Assembly: GCA_020249505.1 (NCBI GenBank) | Contig: JADCFN010000005.1 | Span: 159,949-223,948, forward strand | Direction: 5' to 3' | Length of the DNA: 64,000 bases | Origin: Roseomonas sp. | GTDB lineage: Bacteria > Pseudomonadota > Alphaproteobacteria > Acetobacterales > Acetobacteraceae | Shown here: in pieces, positions 60,614 through 64,000 of the stretch | How the letters are laid out: the number at the start of each line of letters is the position of its first letter | Position numbering within the stretch: the stretch's first letter is position 1 | The notes under the pieces: model-generated | Seen by the model: only the letters and a program-made list of their open reading frames with translations | What the model was told of the DNA's origin: nothing | Database searches by the model: none | Program-made: the position numbers and the translations under genes

Positions 60614-62641
60614 TTACGCCCCGACCAGCCCACGTTTGCGCAGCAGCGCATCCACCTGCGGCGGCCGGCCGCGAAAGCCAGTGTAAAGCGCCATGGGGTC
60701 CGCCGTATCGCCGGCTTCAAATATGCCTTTGAGCCGCGCGGCAAGGTCCGGGTGGAAGGGATCGCCCGCTTCCTCAAACGCTTCAAACCCATCGGCATCC
60801 AGCACTTCGGCCCAAAGATAGAAGTAGTACCCCGCCGCATAACCATCGCCGGAAAACAAATGCCCGAAATGGATCGGGCGGTGCCTCAGCGCCATGCCTT
60901 CCGGCATGCCGATTTCGGCAAGAAAATCTGTTTCGAATTCTTCAAGGGATAGGTCTTCCGGCGCCGCATGCCGATGCAGCGCCAGATCAATCAGGGCGCA
61001 GGAAAGATATTCCACCATGGCAAAGCCCTGCCCGTCATTCCGCGCGGCCAGCACGCGACCAAGCAGCGCTTCATCCAGCGCCGCGCCGGTTTCGTGGTGC
61101 CGCGCATGGGTTTGCAAGGTCTCTGGCAGGCTTAGCCAATGTTCCATGATCTGAGAGGGAAATTCGACAAAATCGCCAAGCACCGCAGTGCCTGATTGGG
61201 ATGGGTAGCGCGCGCGGCTCATCAGCCCATGCAGCGCATGGCCGAATTCATGAAACAGCGTACGCGCCTCATCCAAGGACAGCAGCGTAGGTGTGGCGCG
61301 GGCGAGGTTATTGTTGTTGATGATGATGGGCGCGGTACGCCCGCTCAGGCCATCGGCGACGCGAAAGCTGCTCATCCAGGCGCCGGAGCGTTTGCCAGGC
61401 CGGGCGTAGTTGTCGAGCAATAGCAGCCCGACGTGATTGCCGGCTTCATCCAGGGCTTCAAAGCCGCGAACATCCGCATGGTAGCGCGGAATATCAGCGC
61501 GTTCCTGGAAAACCAGTCCAAACAGGCGCCGCGCGGTGTCAAAAATGGCGCGCAGCATGGCTTCCAATTCGAAATGTGGTTTCAGCGCAGCGCCATCGAA
61601 ATTATGTTTGGCCTGGCGCGCACGTTCCGCCCAATAGCGCCAATCCCAGGGCTCGATCGGGCCATTATGGCCGGCATTGCGCGCAAAGGCTTCAAGCTCG
61701 GCCTTTTCAATCGCAATGCGGCGTTTGGCTGGTTCCCAACAGGCGCGGAGCAAGCCCTCAGCCGCGTCGGGCGACCCCGCCATGGTGTCGCGCAGGCGGA
61801 AGGAAGCGAAATCAGACTCCCCCAGCAATTGCGCGCGTTCGCGGCGCAGCATCAGGATTTCGCGCACCAGCGGCGCGTTTTCGCGGCCTTCGGTCAAGGC
61901 GCCGCGGGCAGCAAAACCGCGCCAGAGTTTTTCACGCAAATCGCGCCTGGCGGAGAAGGTCAGGAAGGGCTCAGCCGAGGACCGCGACAGGGTGAAGACA
62001 TAGCCATCAAGCCCGGCTGCGGCAGCGGCTTCACGTGCGGCCTGGCGCGCGAAATCGGGCAGGCCATCAAGATCAGCTTCGCCCAGCACCATGCGCCATT
62101 CATTCTCATCGGCCAGCACATTTTGCCCGAAGCTGGTGTGCAGCGTGGCAAGGCGCGTGGAGATTTCCGAAAGTCGCGTGCGGGCCTTTGCATCCACCCC
62201 CGCGCCGGCGCGCGTCAGACGCAAATAAAGCCGTTCCAGCAGGCGGCGCTGATCCGGTGCCAAATCCAGGCTTTCGCGCGCCTCATGCAGGGCCGAGACG
62301 CGGCGGAACAGCCCCGGATCAAGCGCGATTGCCATGCGATGCGCGGCAATCTTGGGCGCGATATCGCGTTCCACCTGCTGCAGAGCGTCAGTCGCGTGGC
62401 TCGCCGCCAGGTTGAAAAACGTCGCGCCAATGCGGCTGAGCAGCCTGCCGGCACCTTCCAAGGCTTCGATGGTATTGGCGAAGCTTGGCGCGGTGGGATT
62501 GGCGCCGATTTCGGCGACCTCAGCCCGATGCGCGGCCATGGCGGCTTCAAAGGCGGGCGGGAAATGCGCGGCGTCAATCGCCGCAAAGGGCGGTAGGCCA
62601 AAGGGCGTGGTCCAGGGGGTCAGCAGCGGGTTTTCGGTCAT
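60614..62641 (-). CDS. M3-family oligopeptidase (PrlC/Dcp type)
   Basis: 675 residues. Zinc motif TLFHEFGHALHGLMS (HEFGH near 463-467), followed by the downstream glutamate region (LGDFVEFPSQIMEHW). The N-terminal helical half (NPLLTPWTTPFGLPPFAAIDAAHF) is the oligopeptidase A/Dcp pattern. It degrades short peptides in the cytoplasm, including cleaved signal peptides in E. coli. There is no signal sequence. It converges with the serine hydrolase gene and is divergent from the second Bug gene. Confidence 0.92.
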   Translation of the reverse strand: MTENPLLTPWTTPFGLPPFAAIDAAHFPPAFEAAMAAHRAEVAEIGANPTAPSFANTIEALEGAGRLLSRIGATFFNLAASHATDALQQVERDIAPKIAAHRMAIALDPGLFRRVSALHEARESLDLAPDQRRLLERLYLRLTRAGAGVDAKARTRLSEISTRLATLHTSFGQNVLADENEWRMVLGEADLDGLPDFARQAAREAAAAAGLDGYVFTLSRSSAEPFLTFSARRDLREKLWRGFAARGALTEGRENAPLVREILMLRRERAQLLGESDFASFRLRDTMAGSPDAAEGLLRACWEPAKRRIAIEKAELEAFARNAGHNGPIEPWDWRYWAERARQAKHNFDGAALKPHFELEAMLRAIFDTARRLFGLVFQERADIPRYHADVRGFEALDEAGNHVGLLLLDNYARPGKRSGAWMSSFRVADGLSGRTAPIIINNNNLARATPTLLSLDEARTLFHEFGHALHGLMSRARYPSQSGTAVLGDFVEFPSQIMEHWLSLPETLQTHARHHETGAALDEALLGRVLAARNDGQGFAMVEYLSCALIDLALHRHAAPEDLSLEEFETDFLAEIGMPEGMALRHRPIHFGHLFSGDGYAAGYYFYLWAEVLDADGFEAFEEAGDPFHPDLAARLKGIFEAGDTADPMALYTGFRGRPPQVDALLRKRGLVGA

Positions 62642-62802
62642 GCGTACAGGATGGGGTAGCAGGCGCTTGGCGTCGAGGGGTTTTCACTATTCTCCCAAGG
62701 CGCAGCTTCGGCTAAAAGCCAACGCGTGAGGCTGAATAGCCGGGAAAAGTCGCACGGCGAGGCGCGGCAGGCGCCCTGCCCGGAACAGGGAGAAAAACAA
62801 CA

Positions 62803-63774
62803 ATGATGCAACGCAGAACAGCTTTGGGTTTGGCTTTTGCCGCAGGGTTGGCTCCGCATGTGGCGCGCGCCCAAGCCTGGCGCCCAACACGGCCGGTACG
62901 CCTGGTGGTGCCCTTCGCGCCCGGCGGGTCGAATGACATTGTGGGGCGCATCATTGCCGAAGCGGCGGGCAATATTCTGGGCCAGCCAGTGATCGTGGAA
63001 AACCGCGCCGGCGCGGGCAGCATGATTGGTGCGGAAAACGCCGCACGCTCCCCGGCTGATGGTTATACGGTGCTGATCAATAGTGCCCATGCTTCGGTTC
63101 CGGCTTTGGTTGCGCGCGTTCCTTATGACACCATCAATGATTTCGTCGGCATCGCGGTTGCCGGTTTCTCGCCGCATGTGCTGGCGGCCAATCCGCGCAC
63201 GCCGGTGACGACTGCGGCGGAGCTGATCGCGCTGCTGCGCACCAATCCGGGGCGCTTCAATTTTGCCTCGGCCGGGATTGGCAGCGGCGTGCATTTGGCC
63301 GGCGAGATCTTCCGCGGCATCAGCAATACGCAATTCGAAATGGTACATTATCGTGGCGGCGGACCCGGTGTGGCCGCGCTGGTGAGCGGTGAGGCGCAAT
63401 TCGGCACGCCCACCATGGCATCATCCTTGGGGCAGGTGCGCGGCGGCGGCCTGCGGGCGCTTGCGGTAGCATCAAGCCAGCGCAGCCCTGCCTTGCCGGA
63501 TGTGCCAAGCGCGACGGAAGCCGGCATTCCGGGTTTCATCTTTGAGGAGTTCTTCCCGATGCTGGCGCCTGCCGGCACGCCGGCCCCGATTGTGGCCGCC
63601 TTGGGCGCAGCGTTTCAGACTGCCATTCAGCAAAGCGCGCCGCGGCTCAATGAATTGGCGGGCGTAGTGCCGCGTGCCGGTTATGAAACGCCGGATCAGG
63701 TGATGAATTTGGTGCGCGAAGGCGTGAAGACCTACACGGATGTGCTGCGCGCTGCCGGTGTGAAGCCGGAATAG
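62803..63774 (+). CDS. Bug-family (TctC) binding protein (second copy)
   Basis: 323 residues. Export signal MQRRTALGLAFAAGLAPHVARAQ; Bug motifs RPVRLVVPFAPGGSNDIVGR, QPVIVENRAGAGSMIGAENA, SPADGYTVLINS, FASAGIGSGVHLAGE, MVHYRGGGPGVAALVSGEAQFG. Periplasmic ligand-binding component of a tripartite tricarboxylate transporter or a sensor partner. A GC hairpin (GGCAGG-CGC-CCTGCC, 62766-62780) and AGGGAG precede the start. It is divergent from the M3 peptidase gene. It is the last chromosomal gene before the tRNA-Thr remnant. Confidence 0.9.
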   Translation: MMQRRTALGLAFAAGLAPHVARAQAWRPTRPVRLVVPFAPGGSNDIVGRIIAEAAGNILGQPVIVENRAGAGSMIGAENAARSPADGYTVLINSAHASVPALVARVPYDTINDFVGIAVAGFSPHVLAANPRTPVTTAAELIALLRTNPGRFNFASAGIGSGVHLAGEIFRGISNTQFEMVHYRGGGPGVAALVSGEAQFGTPTMASSLGQVRGGGLRALAVASSQRSPALPDVPSATEAGIPGFIFEEFFPMLAPAGTPAPIVAALGAAFQTAIQQSAPRLNELAGVVPRAGYETPDQVMNLVREGVKTYTDVLRAAGVKPE

Positions 63775-63860
63775 GCAGTGCCATTCGCTTGGCGTGATGC
63801 TCTCAATGGAGGTCACGCCGGGCGCTCGGTGGCTTTGCTTGGGCTGCTGACGCTGCGGAA

Positions 63861-63905
63861 TGGTGCTGTTGGAGAGGATTGAACTCTCGACCTCTCCCTT
63901 ACCAA
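63861..63905 (-). tRNA. tRNA-Thr(GGT) 3' fragment (att-like remnant)
   Basis: Minus strand: anticodon loop TTGGTAA, 3' anticodon stem GGGAG, variable AGGTC, T-arm GAGAG-TTCAATC-CTCTC, acceptor CAACAGC, discriminator A and encoded CCA. All are intact and correctly sized. To the 5' side (63906 onward) the sequence no longer fits: the anticodon 5' stem reads CGCCC (one mismatch), no D-arm follows, and no GCTGTTG acceptor strand exists. It is not a functional tRNA but a truncated 3' half, typical of the displaced copy left when an element integrates at the anticodon loop. Confidence 0.75.
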
Positions 63906-64000
63906 GGGCGCGGCCAACCCGAAATTACCGCGCGCAATCAATGCGTTAAGCGCACCCACGCCATGCCGCGTGTCAATTTTATGCCTCGGCCATTGAAGCC

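Noticed and set aside
63861..63960. A complete tRNA-Thr gene
   Set aside because: The 3' half is perfect, but there is no D-arm and no matching 5' acceptor strand, so it is a fragment.

Overview
The window is GC-rich chromosomal DNA, gap-poor and almost wholly coding. It fits an alphaproteobacterium of the Rhodospirillales, most likely an Acetobacteraceae (Roseomonas-like) species. The reasons are: a GAAC-N7-GAAC SOS box in front of an imuA-imuB-dnaE2 cassette; the tsaE-amgK-murU-addB-addA order; zapA next to fau (with a probable 6S RNA) and ymdB/yebC; hrcA divergent from rph-rdgB; an FNR-type thioredoxin-reductase-like flavoprotein; and several Bug-type (TctC) solute-binding proteins. The genus is an inference.

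Layout. 1-4.3 kb: the 3' end of prpE, then a minus-strand housekeeping run (small coiled-coil protein, zapA, probable 6S RNA, fau, ymdB, yebC, a hotdog thioesterase). 4.3-6.3 kb: class I fructose-bisphosphate aldolase and a lone crtC. 6.3-11.8 kb: the LexA-controlled mutagenesis operon imuA-imuB-dnaE2. 11.9-24.4 kb: accessory metabolism, with an amidase and its small partner, an FMN alpha-hydroxyacid dehydrogenase, an RMD1-family protein, PhoX, a PhoX paralogue that has lost its metal-site motifs and is translationally coupled to a BisC-like molybdoenzyme, an omega-aminotransferase, and a Tat-exported Ntn-type amidohydrolase. 24.7-37.1 kb: envelope and central functions (O-antigen-ligase-like protein, rppH, divergent polysaccharide deacetylase, ctpA, envC, gpmI, nnrU, D-tartrate dehydratase, hrcA/rph/rdgB, a LOG-family protein). 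37.1-42.5 kb: less typical DNA (an unknown gene, an RTX-repeat protein, and an AT-rich pair of small membrane proteins) around ftsK. 42.5-56.2 kb: addA/addB, peptidoglycan-recycling murU/amgK, tsaE, FNR, SCO, trmN6-like, ispB and paiB. 56.2-63.8 kb: amidase, Bug proteins, MBL hydrolase, serine beta-lactamase-like hydrolase and an M3 oligopeptidase. The right edge (63.86 kb) carries only the 3' part of a tRNA-Thr gene.

Main points to check. (1) The tRNA-Thr 3' fragment starts at the anticodon loop, which is the typical scar of an integrated element. Its orientation predicts an island beginning at about 63.9 kb and running out of the window. (2) A PhoX-fold protein without the metal-ligand motifs is coupled to a BisC-like enzyme. 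(3) A CIRCE-like operator with exact 9-9-9 spacing lies between hrcA and rph. (4) Two copies of a palindromic intergenic element lie 15 kb apart. (5) There is an AT-rich two-gene membrane cassette between ftsK and addA. No CRISPR array, insertion sequence, transposase, integrase or rRNA gene was seen.
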